Shown: in pieces, positions 54,357 to 64,000 of the stretch
How positions within the stretch are numbered: position 1 is the stretch's first letter
How the letters are laid out: each line of letters starts with the position of its first letter
Position numbers and translations under genes: made by a program
The notes under the pieces: generated by a model
Told to the model about the DNA's origin: nothing
The model's input: the letters and a program-made list of their open reading frames with translations, nothing else
Databases searched by the model: none
Origin: Plasmodiophora brassicae
Lineage: Eukaryota; Endomyxa; Phytomyxea; Plasmodiophorida; Plasmodiophoridae
NCBI GenBank assembly: GCA_039704465.1
Contig: JASFAU010000002.1
Coordinates: forward strand, 558,001 to 622,000
Length of the DNA: 64,000 bases
Direction of reading: 5' to 3'

Positions 54357-54653
54357 TTAGGCGGCTGCGTTCGATGCCTGAATGCAGGACTCCAGGGTCG
54401 TCGTCTTATCAGTGCGTAGGTCGACATGGATGTCCGTGCAGATGCGGGCAACGCCAGATGCGAGGACCTTCTCGTGACATTGCTTGATGGCGTTCATGAC
54501 GGCGTCGAACTCGCCGGTGATGTTCGTACCGCATGCATGCTCGAACGTTTCCAGTCCGAGGTCGTTCAGTAGTTGATGGCAACGCTTAACGTGCTCCCGC
54601 ATGGACAGCGAACCGCCAATCGGCATGAGCCGGAAGTCAGCAATGACATGCAT
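54357..54653 (-). CDS. UPF0045/MTH1187-family thiamine-binding-type protein
   Basis: 98-residue single-exon protein. Matches the family at VIADFRLMPIGGSLSMREHV, KRCHQLLNDLGLETFEHACG, TNITGEFDAVMNAIKQCHEK, VARICTDIHVDLRTDKTTTL. Related ferredoxin-fold proteins (yeast ECM15) form tetramers and bind thiamine or similar small molecules. No targeting signal. Same strand as FAM50, 148 bases upstream. Confidence 0.8.
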   Translation of the reverse strand: MHVIADFRLMPIGGSLSMREHVKRCHQLLNDLGLETFEHACGTNITGEFDAVMNAIKQCHEKVLASGVARICTDIHVDLRTDKTTTLESCIQASNAAA

Positions 54654-55178
54654 GGCGCCAGCGCAGTGTGTTCAACGGTTGCGTTCTGGGCTGTCAGTCG
54701 CCGGGAGTCCGCAATGAATAAAAGGGCCTCTTCATTCTTTTCGGGGCACCAGAATTCGTAGACGACAGTTTCCACAGGACCGGATCGGGACAACGTGATC
54801 CGGCTCGGGAGGACGAGACACGGCGGTACATAAGTGGGAGAAATTACACGACATGGAAGAAGCTGGCTCGGATCGGCAAGCACACGCGAGATCCGTTAAC
54901 GGGGTCACCTCTGGGTTGGCTGAGGTAGCCACTGGTCACGGAGAATGGCATATTCATGGACGTGATGGGCCCCGGATCGGGATGAGGCGGTTCGGATCGG
55001 GACAAGTAGAGTACCTACGTACCCTACCGGTAGATCGGTGGCGGTGCGTGCACCTGCAAGGTAAGTCATAAGGCGGCCCTGCTGTGCCATCAGTTGCGCG
55101 ACGACGACTACATGTCAACGCGTCATGATGCAGTGTGGCGCTCCCGCTCTGCACCAAGATGGAATTCGCATTCAGCAC
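54654..55178. promoter_or_regulatory. Intergenic region with repeated CGGATCGGGA words
   Basis: About 525 bases without a supported gene. The word CGGATCGGGA or a one-base variant appears at 54781, about 54870 (cggatcggca), about 54973 and about 54993. It lies upstream of the first secreted orphan and downstream-divergent from the thiamine-binding protein. Confidence 0.4.
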
Positions 55179-55778
55179 ATGATTAGACCTTGCACCCTCG
55201 TCATTCTGATCCTAGTTGGCTTAGTATGTTCCTCAAGTTGCGGGCGCTACCGTTTCCAGCCCATTCGCGATACAGGCCGTGATCTTCTTCGGCAGCGTGT
55301 GCTTACTCGGTCGCTGTCAGAGGCTGAATTGGCGGTCGCCGAACGAAAACGCGAACTGATGACAGCCGTACTGGGGGAGCTTTCGTTAGTGAAGTCAGGT
55401 ATCATGAGAGAGATCGCGTTGCTGGAGGGCATCCTTAAGAAGGGCATTTCGGGGAATTACTCCTGTCTGGAATTTGACCAGATTGATGGCCCCTTGTTCG
55501 ATTGCTTTTTCGAATTTTCCCAACAAATCCTCCCGTTGCTCCCCAACATGCTATCGAACGCGCGGTCTTGTCCAGACGTCACGATTCGAACAGTCGCATC
55601 CCGTTTGTCCAACAAGCTTCAAACAAGTTTTGACGTCTGGAGAGATTTCATGGACGCCGGTCAATGCGACGACTACCTGATACGCCGGCTGATAGACCTG
55701 CTGGCATCAAACCGGCGCGCCCTGAACGTTGTGATTCAGGCCATGCATGACTATCGGCCACATTCTGCAGGGTATTAA
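55179..55778 (+). CDS. Secreted orphan protein, tandem copy 1
   Basis: About 199 residues, no intron. Starts MIRPCTLVILILVGLVCSSS, a signal peptide. The mature part is mostly helical: HIRDT-like IRDTGRDLLRQRVLTRS, AERKRELMTAVLGELSLVKS, IALLEGILKKGISGNYSCLE, FECFFEF-like DCFFEFSQQILPLLPNML, SCPDVTIRTVASRLSNKLQT, SFDVWRDFMDAGQCDDYLIR. Cysteines at SCLEF, SCPDV and QCDD align with copy 2. I know no family. Secreted or lumenal. Confidence 0.65.
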   Translation: MIRPCTLVILILVGLVCSSSCGRYRFQPIRDTGRDLLRQRVLTRSLSEAELAVAERKRELMTAVLGELSLVKSGIMREIALLEGILKKGISGNYSCLEFDQIDGPLFDCFFEFSQQILPLLPNMLSNARSCPDVTIRTVASRLSNKLQTSFDVWRDFMDAGQCDDYLIRRLIDLLASNRRALNVVIQAMHDYRPHSAGY

Positions 55779-55997
55779 TTTCAACGTAGTAAACGGCTAT
55801 GATAATCCGCCTAGTCGCGTACCGTGCTCTAGAAGGAGGGTGATACTCGGGTGAACATTTCGTATTTGCCAATCCCTTGCTAAGCAATGCTATTGTTAGC
55901 GTTTGGTTTTGTGGGTGAAATCATGTGGCACGATGTCGGCAGGCAGATCAAATTTGGGCCACACTGTTTTCAAGCGCCTGGTATCCGTATGCCTATA

Positions 55998-56609
55998 ATG
56001 GCTGGGCAGTACGCGTCCGCGTTCGTGCTCAGCTTTCTGGCCGGCTCGGCATGCATAGCATACGGCACACCTGACAGACCCTTCCATATTCGCGATACAG
56101 ATCGTGATCGTCTTCGTCAGTACGTACTTACTCGATCTGCGACAGATGCTTTCGCAGTCATCGAGCGCAAGCGTCACGTAACAGCGGCCATCCTTGAGGA
56201 GTTCTCAGCAATCAGATCAACTACCATTAAAGAGGTCGCATTACTGGACGGCATCCTCAAGACAAACATCTTCATGGGGAACCGCTCCTGTCTAGACTTC
56301 GACGAGACGAACCCTGTACTGTTCGATGCCTTCTTTGATTTCTTCCATGAGACCGTCCCCCTGCTTCCCGGCATGCTGCCTGACACATCCGCGTGCCAAT
56401 CACCATCAATCCTAAAGGTCGCCGCCTTCCTCTCCGACAAGCTCCAAGGCAGCTTTGATCTCTGGAACGACTTCATGGACGCCGCCGAATGTGACCATGC
56501 CATGCAACGCCGCCTGGCCACCATGCTGTCCACCGATCACCGAGCGCTGCACATCATACGACAAGCCTTGTACGATTATCGGTCTACCTATCCAGGAACC
56601 GGTATCTAG
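55998..56609 (+). CDS. Secreted orphan protein, tandem copy 2
   Basis: About 203 residues, intronless, paralogue of the gene 220 bases upstream. Start MAGQYASAFVLSFLAGSACI, a signal peptide. Shared blocks: IRDTDRDRLRQYVLTRS, IERKRHVTAAILEEFSAIRS, VALLDGILKTNIFMGNRSCL, DAFFDFFHETVPLLPGMLPD, AAFLSDKLQGSFDLWNDFMD, AAECDHAMQRRLATMLSTDH, RALHIIRQALYDYR. The three framework Cys match copy 1. An in-frame extension to 55887 lacks a signal peptide and is less likely. Confidence 0.65.
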   Translation: MAGQYASAFVLSFLAGSACIAYGTPDRPFHIRDTDRDRLRQYVLTRSATDAFAVIERKRHVTAAILEEFSAIRSTTIKEVALLDGILKTNIFMGNRSCLDFDETNPVLFDAFFDFFHETVPLLPGMLPDTSACQSPSILKVAAFLSDKLQGSFDLWNDFMDAAECDHAMQRRLATMLSTDHRALHIIRQALYDYRSTYPGTGI

Positions 56610-56758
56610 CACACACAATAAAATGGCATTACTGACGTCCAGGGTGCACAGCCAGCCTGGCCGCGGGTTCGATTCGTGGCCATTGCCACCCAAAGGCCGA
56701 ACCGTGGTGGGATCGCCGGCCACCGCCCACCACTCGCGCAACGTCAGGTCCGTGAACG

Positions 56759-57977
56759 ATGGCAATCCCAGCTGGCCTTCGGGAGGCCTTGGCCGAGATC
56801 ATGCGACGTAACCAGATCGGCATACCCGAGCTGGCCAGGCAGGCGGGCGTGCTGCCGGCCCAGCTGGCACAGTTTCTGCAAGGATCGCTGCCAGTTCGTC
56901 TCCTGTCGTACCATGTTGCCGGTGCCCTGTCCTGATTCCGCCGCGAATTGACAGGAAGACGTCCAGCAGCAGATTGCGACGCGCCTGCAGGAATGGATGC
57001 AGGTTCTGCAGCAGCGGCAGCAGGCGATGCGCGCGGGGCAAGCGATGCAACATGTTAAGCAGGCGGGACACGGTGGGATGAGTCCGAAATTGAAGACGCA
57101 GGCAGAATCGAAGCTAGTCGCTGCGCCTGCACCCGAGAACGACGAGGTGACTCGGTTCGCCGCTAGGCTGGCGTCGATGCGTCGACGGAATGTGTTTTGC
57201 CCGATCCGTATCGACGAGACGTTCAAGACGACCCGATATCAGGACGAGTTCATCTGGAACCTCAACAATGCCGGGCTGACGCCAGACACGTTTGCGACAT
57301 TGCTACTTAAGGATGTCGGTCTGCCTGATACGGCATTCAAGGAGCCAATCCGGAAGTCAGTTTCGCTAGGAAATTGCCAATCTCTAATGGTTACTGACGT
57401 TTCGCGCGCCTTCTACAGGTCCATTCTTCGCCAGATCGCTGAGTTTCAGGCGGTTATGCAGGTCGATCCGAAATTGGCTCTGGAAGATTCCAAGAAAGGC
57501 CTTCTTGTTCTTGACGTACGTGTTGTGTTTCGGGTTCTCGTTTGACTGCGCTGACGCGTCTGCTCAGCTGGATATGTTACTTAACGGATATCGCCTTGTT
57601 GACACGTTGTACTGGGATCCATACAGCATGATTGATTCTGGTTTGTGCATCTCTACTGGCTGTGCCGTCATGCAAGCTGATTCCCTGTGCAGTAGAGGAG
57701 TTTTCGGAATCGATGTGCACCGACTTGGGGCTAGGAGGCGAATGGGCTGCCAAGGTTGCCTTCGAAATCAGATGGAAGCTTCTCCAGCATCGAAAAGTAA
57801 CTGGAGTCCGGGATGCTCTCGTGCACGCTCGACTGATTCCCACCGCAGGCTATTCATACCAAGAGGGAAAGTCCTCTGAAACGACATCCCTATCCGACCG
57901 ACGTGTTGAATTTCGTCACGATAGACAAGGCATACCAGATGTGCAATAAGGATATGATTCAGGCGGTTGGTCCATAA
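56759..57977 (+). CDS. SMARCB1: SNF5/SMARCB1 chromatin-remodelling subunit
   Basis: Core SWI/SNF or RSC subunit contacting the nucleosome. SNF5 repeat 1: CPIRIDETFKTTRYQDEFIW, NLNNAGLTPDTFATLLLKDV, GLPDTAFKEPI, RSILRQIAEFQAV. Repeat 2 is split by introns: ECADQLDMLLNGYRLVDTLYWDP-type exon, then EEFSESMCTDLGLGGEWAAK, VAFEIRWKLLQHRK. The last exon AIHTKRESPLKRHPYPTDVL ends QAVGP. The N terminus (MAIPAGLREALAEIMRRNQI, GIPELARQAGVLPAQLAQFL) looks like a small helix-turn-helix. About five introns. Confidence 0.85.
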
Positions 57978-58091
57978 ATGCGACATAATCTATTGGCAAA
58001 TGCGTCTCCAATTAGTTAACGGGCGCGGAATGCACTGAACTCTGAACAATATAAAGCGAATAGTATTGAAACTAATGTGAGGACGCAACGA

Positions 58092-59028
58092 CTAGGGTTG
58101 CTGAGGATTCGGTTCCGGTTGCACGGGTGGCGGTTGGTGGATGGTGTCAGCGCGACGAGGCGATGAAGCAGGTAGAAACGTGCTGACCAGAGACGCGACC
58201 CCTGACCATGCTAACGCTGCTGCGGTTCTTGTGTGTTGAAGGATTTGATCGGGGACCGTCGCATACGTGCTGAATTCTTGCAACCTTCTGTCGAGGAACG
58301 CCCACGTGTCGGCATAGTCTTGTGACCGGTCTTGCAGCATGAAGAGCTCCGTCGCTATCCCCCAGTTAGAAACCTGGGGTAGACATGCGAGCCATGCTGA
58401 ACAACTCACAAACATAGACCGCGCCAATACCCGCTCGCATTGCATACCAGTCCACGTTGACCGTCTGCAATTTTCCGCTCAATCGCAGACTACCGAAAGC
58501 AATTCCTGAAGCGAACCTCGTCGAAAGCGAGATGGGCAATGTCATCAACCAGGCAGGCGAGATTCTGCGATGTCTGGATTGCGTTATGTGGCATGGCACC
58601 CAGTGCCATTGCTTCCGCCCATCGGTTGACATAAGGGATGATGCCTTCAAGGCGCGTCCTAATAGCCAATCGCAGGACGTCAAGCTTCGAAGACCTGCAA
58701 CACGGGCTTAGAATCGTCGTCGCGTTCCGCCATGCACTACAGGCACGAACGTCGCTGGATCACAGTTCGTTTTGACGACGTCGACCATTTGGTTCCGTGC
58801 CGCTTCCATGACGTGCTCGACGAGCTCGATCGCCCCTCGCGTGCACATCCCGTGTGCCATCGGCGACATGCCCAGCCCGACGGCACCGGCGCTCAGAGCC
58901 GACGTCGTAAACCCTAGCCTCGGCACGTACTTCACCGATTCCTCCAGCAATCGTCGGACGGCAGCGGTGTCGCCAGCAGCGAACGACGTCGTCGACAGGC
59001 GCCGACACGACATGCGAACGGCCCACAT
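58092..59028 (-). CDS. COQ9: Ubiquinone biosynthesis protein COQ9
   Basis: Lipid-binding partner of COQ7 in the mitochondrial coenzyme Q complex. Starts MWAVRMSCRRLSTTSFAAGD, a good presequence. Then LEESVKYVPRLGFTTSALSA, GAIELVEHVMEAARNQMVDV (TetR-like region), an exon LAIRTRLEGIIPYVNRWAEA, MALGAMPHNAIQTSQNLACL, VDDIAHLAFDE, then VDWYAMRAGIGAVY, and finally GIATELFMLQDRSQDYADTW, AFLDRRLQEF with a C-terminal amphipathic helix ALAWSGVASLVSTFLPASSP. This matches COQ9 throughout. Four introns. Confidence 0.93.
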
Positions 59029-59184
59029 TGGCGATACGTGACTCTCCCTCTCTCTCGGCCTGCCCCAACACGGACCCCGCTACAACAGTGAGCTGCGCGC
59101 CTGCGCCGACCCGACTGACGCGACGGGCTCGGGGACGGGCACCTCTGTATTAGACAGCAACAGTTTCCTCACTCAACACAGCAA

Positions 59185-59590
59185 TCAGTGCCATTGCGGT
59201 TTGTCATTGTTGAGGTTCTCCGGGATCGTCAGTGGCACATACTGGAAATCGCTGCGGAACTCGACGCCTTGTCCGAATGTCTTGTGGGACGGCGCGTGCA
59301 CATGTCAGTGAAGGCAAAGTGACCGATAGACGCCCTGCTACCTTGCCGCCTTTGCCGGCGGGTTTCCAGGATTTCAGAGTCGATGGTGGATCGAATGGGA
59401 CAGGTTTCGCTGGGAAGTCGAAGTCGCTCAAGGTGATGAACGTGGAAAACGTGTTGCCGACCTGAGAACCGGGAGGCCTCCATTGCTGTTTCTCGTACCT
59501 CCCTGGGTGCTTGCGCTGTCGCTCAACCACCGTCGGCTGCGTATACACGCATCCTGACTTCGTCGCCACCCGCTGTCGCTTTGTCTCCAT
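59185..59590 (-). CDS. Small hypothetical protein, Pro/Trp-rich
   Basis: Start METKRQRVATKSGCVYTQPT, then RKHPGRYEKQQWRPPGSQ, STFITLSDFDFPAKPVPFDP, and a spliced last exon TFGQGVEFRSDFQYVPLTIP ending DKPQWH. One or two short introns. The extended Pro/Tyr/Trp composition without hydrophobic core resembles microtubule inner or axonemal proteins, but I recognise no family. Its ATG overlaps a plus-strand ATG (CATG at 59588-59591). Confidence 0.5.
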
Positions 59591-59786
59591 GGCCACTACC
59601 AGGTGCGTACGGGTACCCTTGAGAACGCGATCGGCGGCTTTAATGCACATTTCCGTAACGTAGTTGGCAACGCTTTGATCAGTTGCAATTTGACATCGCT
59701 CAGGGAACCGCGAGGAACGGTCCGTCGAGAGTTACCAGGAACATACATAGCGATACAGACCACTAATCATAATACGCACTTCGGGG

Positions 59787-60695
59787 ATGACAACGGCGCC
59801 TCATTCGACGGCATCATCGTTGTTGTTCAAGGCGTCGACAAACGATCTGGCTGAGGATACAGCACGAGTCGACCGCGGAATGGCACTAGTCACTCCCACT
59901 GAGAGGCGGGAGATTATGGGATATGCGAGGGAAGACGACAGGTTGCGGGCGCTGCTCGGTCGACTTCTGATTCGGAGAGCGGTGTCCGAGCTTGTCCAGT
60001 GCGACCACCGTCTGCTGGAGCTGCGGCGAACTGGGCTTGGCAAACCTGTCCTGGTGCATCCAGTAGCCCCAGGTAGGTGCAGCAATGCGACGTTGATATC
60101 GTTCGCTAATGTACACAGTGACGTTTAGCATATCGCATCATAACCATTGGGTGATCATAGTGGCCTCGACAGCGTTCGCTGTCGGTTGCGATATCGTCAG
60201 CCAACACCAGTCGAAAGAAGCGTATGCACGTATTGCCGCTGTATGTCTCTCTCCTGACGAGTCAATGATGTACATAACCGGGGACGACACGTATCCTGTA
60301 TCGATCATCTGGGCACTCAAAGAATCGTATCTGAAGGCGATAGGTGTCGGTTTGCAAATGGATATGCAGGTCGGCTACCAGTCGTCAACCGTTGATAGTC
60401 TCCCTAACAATCATATCAACAGAGGCTACAGTTCGTTATGGAAAATCACCAGGTTCCAGTGGTTCGTTCCCACTTTCTGGAGACGTTGAGCCAGCTGCAA
60501 TTCTTTGTAGACAACGTCCTGATCACAGACTGGGACTTTCGGATTTGTCGCATTGATGACACCCACCTTGCTACGGCCGTGTTTAGCCCACCACTTACTC
60601 GTGCCGCTGGAATGCCGAACGCTGACACGCTTTCGTTCACGATGCTCTCGTCCGATGCCCTTCTGACCTATCTCGCTTCTGGGTCGGTGCCCTAG
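59787..60695 (+). CDS. AASDHPPT: 4'-phosphopantetheinyl transferase (Lys5/AASDHPPT type)
   Basis: Transfers phosphopantetheine from CoA to carrier proteins, including the alpha-aminoadipate reductase of fungi. N-terminal AREDDRLRALLGRLLIRRAV matches the 'D..R.l.GRLL.R' element, then TGLGKPVL, FSISHHNHWVIIVAS, VGCDIVS (Mg-binding D), and WALKESYLKAIGVGLQMDM, the diagnostic W-x-LKE-x3-KA-x-G-x-GL. The last exon has QFFVDNVLITDWDFRICRID, HLATAVFSPP. The first coding exon is uncertain; an upstream ATG at 59589 with a GTGCGT donor may be the real start. Confidence 0.88.
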
Positions 60696-60804
60696 CGCCT
60701 GAACCTCGAGGCATTGGCCGCATTACTTGTTGACAAACGTCGCCGCAGTCCTACGTACAGCAATGTATATTACGAAATAATCACAACGATATCAGCGACT
60801 TTCG

Positions 60805-62530
60805 TCACTCGTCGTCGTCGTCCTCCCCCTCCTTTTTTCGCGCGGCGTACCTTTCCATTCTAATGCTTGCGACGTCGGCAGCGTACTCTGTGGGATCTGG
60901 GATGTCATCAGAACGGGTCGATAACGGCGGAAGCACTTGCTTCAGGATCTAAAGCCCCGCGTTAGCGCCCGGATTCTGTTCGGCACATGAACTGCTCTGT
61001 GACCTCGATTTGTTTCGGCGTGAAAGAATTGTCGCGAGGGAACTCAATTTCGAGAAGCACGAATAGCGTTCCACGCAGCAATGGGGAGCCTTTTCTTGGC
61101 ATACCCTAGAAGGTAGTAAGTACCTCGGTGAGCACCCACTTGTAATTCGTTAAATGTACCACTAACTTCTCCGCTAACAGCGAGCATGCTCTGTGTGTTA
61201 TATACAAGACACGGTTCACCCTTGACTTTGACCCAACGATCGTCAAGGTGTTTGATGAAGACAGTAATGCCTGAAACGTCCTTGGCACAAACGTTACAGA
61301 TTCGCACCGACAATAATTACCTGTTAGAGCCTCAAGTAGGGATATCTTCGCGACGACGGCAAGGTCGTCCCGCGTTCTCTTGAATCGTGCATGAGGTTTC
61401 TGTTGAAGGACCACGATGAGGTCTGCTGCACTATGTCCCGGTAACTAGCGCAGAGGCTGCTTTTCAGTAACCACCATTGAATACTCATTATACCATTATA
61501 GACTCACTTGGTCACCAACAGCCTCGATCACGATTTCATCGCCCTCACGACTCCCAGGTGCTATATCGATGACGAAGTTGTTCTTCTCTGGCGTCATCCG
61601 ATGGCCCTTGCAGGCAAGGCATTTTTGGTCATGAGCAATCATGATCCCCATGCCGTCGCAAGTTGGACAGATCATCTGCTTCTGCTCATATTGCACAACG
61701 GCCCCGGGCACGTCACTGGGGACACGACGCTGCGTAACACGCTGACCGACCTGACATACGCATGAGTTTAGAATGATACCAGGTCGATACCATTATGTAC
61801 CCCGTCGCATGTCAGACACTCGCGTTGCTCGAAGCCAGGCTGGCAGCCAGTTGCATTGCAAGCCAGACATGGAATCTGCCGTTTCATAGTGATTCTCTTC
61901 GAGGTGCCGTTAAACATTTCCTCCAACGTCACACCGAAGTGCATCGTCAGCGAAGGGCCTGCGTGAACAATATTTAGATTGGGACAGTACTACTGCTAGG
62001 CAGCCTGGTACTTTTTGGAAGACCCGTTGGCTCACTAGCTTTCGTGGTGCGCTGCGCCCCTCTGCGAAACAGATTGAACAAGCTGAACTGTGTCGGGCCC
62101 GCTGTTGGCTTGCGATGTTCAGTTGGAGCAGCACGACCCTTCCAGATGAGCGTAAGCAATTCTAATTTGCCCAGTGAACGCCGGACGCGACGGCTTACCA
62201 ATGCCCCGAAACGATCATAGATCTTGCGCTTGATTGGGTCGCTCAGTGTCTACAGTCGGGAACAAACGTCACACGTCGCACTGTGGCGCCTATATCTGGT
62301 AAGTACCTCGTAGGCGTGTCGAACTTTCTTGAAGTGTTCGGCGTCGCCGCCTTTGTCGGGGTGGTGTTTCAGTGCCATCTGCTTCCATCCCGCCGCTGCC
62401 GGATCGCCCCACTCAGGATCCCGATAAACCCACCACCCTTCTCCCAGCCGAGGCCCGTACCAATACTTTCAGGGGGTGCACCGGGCTGAACACCCAGCAA
62501 ACCGTACAGACATGTACTGTCGCGGGTCAT
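60805..62530 (-). CDS. Type-A DnaJ (Hsp40) co-chaperone
   Basis: Stimulates Hsp70 ATPase. J domain in spliced exons: CLYGLLGVQPGAPPE, GWKQMALKHHPDKGGDAEHF, KKVRHAYEVL, LSDPIKRKIYDRFG; the HPD is present. The Gly/Phe-like region is short. Zinc region: TLEEMFNGTSKRITMKRQIP, CLACNATGCQPGFEQRECLT, CDG, then QKQMICPTCDGMGIMIAHDQ, KCLACKGHRMTPEKNNFVID, four CxxC units. Substrate domain: DIVVLQQKPHARFKRTRDDL, VVAKISLLEALTG, VSGEGMP. The tail reads YAARKKEGEDDDE. No CaaX box. About ten introns. Confidence 0.9.
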
Positions 62531-62831
62531 GATGCGACGACGCCGCCGTCGATGACAGTGACCCGCCAAAATGTCGATTCTTGTCACACCTGAAGGGGTA
62601 CCCCCAGACCTGCCCCGGCCGTAGAGGCGCCCGCCCCCACAAAAGCGCGTACTGCCTGACAGGTCAGCACAGCCGAGAGGTCCCTAACGCGCCCGGTGCC
62701 TGTCTGCACTGCCATACTCGTGAACAGATTTGGATCGGCGCAAGGGATTCCGCAATCCAAGGTTGTTTATAAGGCGCACGGGGTCCAGGCGATTATTAAT
62801 TGGGAGGGGCGGTGGGACCTGCCTGTCGAAT

Positions 62832-63257
62832 CAGGCCTTTTCTTCCGCGGGCGATGGGTTCTGGATGACAATCATCAGGAAGTCCTTGTCGGGTGCGACC
62901 ATGATCTCGTGCTTGACGGAGCGAATACGCATGAACGTCAGGTCGTTCTGAGGCACATTCTGTCATGGCGTCCGGTCATATGGCGCGCTGCGCGATGCGG
63001 TACCTGAGGATCCAGATCGCGAATCACGCTGCGTGCTTTGGCCGCTAACTGCGACAGCTGCGCGGAGTACTCCCTTGTCATCTCCTCGTCCATGCCCTTC
63101 GACGGACGGATCGGGACGCCATCGCTGTTGACCACGATGACGCCTTCGACCCCGGGCCGGTTCTTGATCCGCTCCAGCGTCTCCTCGATTTCTGACGACG
63201 ACTACGCCACGTCATGCCCATCCCCCATCTGCAGCATAGCACCGGCTCCCTCACCAT
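62832..63257 (-). CDS. DYNLRB1: Dynein light chain roadblock
   Basis: Dimeric light chain of cytoplasmic and axonemal dynein. [103 protein letters not shown] matches the family end to end (about 105 residues). The first coding exon is the ATG alone (63257-63255); the donor GTGAGG follows at once, and a 53-base intron ends GCGTAG at 63202. A second intron begins GTACCG after DPQ. Confidence 0.93.
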
Positions 63258-63467
63258 TGTTCAACGCGCGCCAACGACTGCCTCCACTGTGACGAATGAC
63301 GTGAAGCCTGAGGGCTGCGATCAGTCCCGAGTTGCGAGACCCGGCTTCGTCCCCTTCTAGACACCAAACGCTGCATCCGGTGATGAGCCCACCAACAGGC
63401 CCAGCACTCTCGACGACGCAGAGCAGCCTGGGACCCTTGGAGGGGATCAGCAAGCCATCGAAGAATG

Positions 63468-64000
63468 ATGGCGAATGGTCGAATATTCGGCAGCGCCCGA
63501 GAGCAGCATTTTGGCGCAGCCTCTGCCATTGTCGATCATCGTCGTTATCGGGCGGATCCCCAGACGCATCCGCCGGGGATGCGCCGGATCGCCTGCGTCT
63601 GCGACCCGGCCGAGGTCGACGGGTTCGCGTCCGACCCATGGATCCGGTCCGTCTTCCACGACTGCGTGTACACGCCTGCCGACTACGCGTCGTTCTCGCT
63701 CGGATGGCTCTCGATCGTACGTCGACACACGTCTGGGCGACGATACTGATGATGGGTTGACCCACCACCACACGCCACTCAGGTCCTGTTCATGGTCTGT
63801 ACCATTCCCCAGATCGCGTCGAACTATCGGCGGAAGTCTGTTCGGGGCATCAGCAGAGCGTTCGTCGTCGCATGGTGCGATGTGACATTGGAACGGGACG
63901 GGTCAATATTGTGCATTGACCAGTCGTGGGCAGGCTGCTGGGCGACCTTTTCAACGTTGCAGGGTGCATTCTTGGGCACCAGTTGCCGACGCAGACGATC
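63468..64000 (+). CDS. PQ-loop lysosomal/vacuolar amino-acid transporter (SLC66A1-like), 3' end beyond window
   Basis: PQLC2/Ypq proteins export cationic amino acids from lysosomes or vacuoles. N-terminal exon DPWIRSVFHDCVYTPADYAS, FSLGWLSIV, then VLFMVCTIPQIASNYRRKSV, RGISRAFVVAW with the first PQ motif, and LLGDLFNVAGCILGHQLPTQ. The match to the first half of the family is close. One intron is GTACGT...ACTCAG; another falls between VVAW and LLGD. The protein runs off the right edge before the second PQ loop. Confidence 0.88.

Noticed and set aside
63202..63771. A 189-codon minus-strand frame upstream of roadblock
   Set aside because: Overlaps the roadblock intron and the PQ-loop gene's first exon; Arg-rich with no motif.

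Overview
This window is nuclear DNA from a unicellular, flagellated eukaryote. Genes lie on both strands only tens to a few hundred bases apart. Most are cut by short GT-AG spliceosomal introns (roughly 45-75 bp where I could place both ends), so many real proteins appear only when exons are joined by hand. The gene content is eukaryotic: U2AF1, SRP14, SNF5, HORMA/Hop1, Nibrin, the dynein roadblock light chain and the axonemal protein CFAP100. The translation factor at 12.4-13.8 kb is EF-like (EFL) rather than canonical EF-1alpha. That patchy replacement is known in some opisthokonts (choanoflagellates, ichthyosporeans, some chytrid-grade fungi), green algae, rhizarians and other protists. A monofunctional homoserine dehydrogenase, a lysine-pathway-type phosphopantetheinyl transferase and flagellar genes would fit an early-branching opisthokont or similar flagellate, but I cannot name the organism.

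Layout: 0-1.1 kb homoserine dehydrogenase (3' end off the edge); 1.3-3.2 kb a proline-rich protein behind a heat-shock-type promoter, an SCP2 protein and one orphan; 3.2-4.2 kb a bacterial-type MscL channel with introns; 5.3-7.9 kb a meiotic HORMA protein; 8.2-10.5 kb NAD kinase and TXNDC9; 10.6-21.8 kb three membrane prolyl 4-hydroxylase paralogues interspersed with EFL, an STN1-like OB-fold gene and a MYND-finger gene; 21.9-25.5 kb a SANT protein, SRP14 and CFAP100; 25.6-30.8 kb Nibrin, mitochondrial bS6, U2AF1 and PITHD1; 31-37.6 kb a HEAT/ubiquitin-like protein, a SWEET transporter and a head-to-head pair of tRNA-modifying enzymes (TRMT2A, DTWD1); 37.7-40.3 kb a secreted protein, a basic nuclear protein and an ankyrin protein; 40.4-42.7 kb a scrambled Copia retrotransposon; 42.9-48 kb a WDR53-like protein and a large HEAT protein; 48.3-52.6 kb a PPR protein, HEMK1, NAA50 and a small acylation-type protein; 52.9-55 kb FAM50/XAP5 and a thiamine-binding-type protein; 55.2-56.6 kb two tandem secreted orphans; 56.8-63.3 kb SNF5, COQ9, a small orphan, a phosphopantetheinyl transferase, a DnaJ and roadblock; 63.5 kb to the edge a PQ-loop transporter.

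The most interesting observation is that each of the three prolyl 4-hydroxylases carries, between its membrane anchor and its catalytic domain, a segment matching the beta domain of the von Hippel-Lindau protein. The residues that form the hydroxyproline pocket in VHL are largely kept. If this holds, one polypeptide contains both the writer and a potential reader of hydroxyproline. Other notable items are a eukaryotic MscL with a zinc-ribbon tail, a plant-like E-class PPR protein, an inverted duplication inside a Copia element, start codons of divergent genes that overlap on CATG, and a coding exon consisting of the ATG alone.
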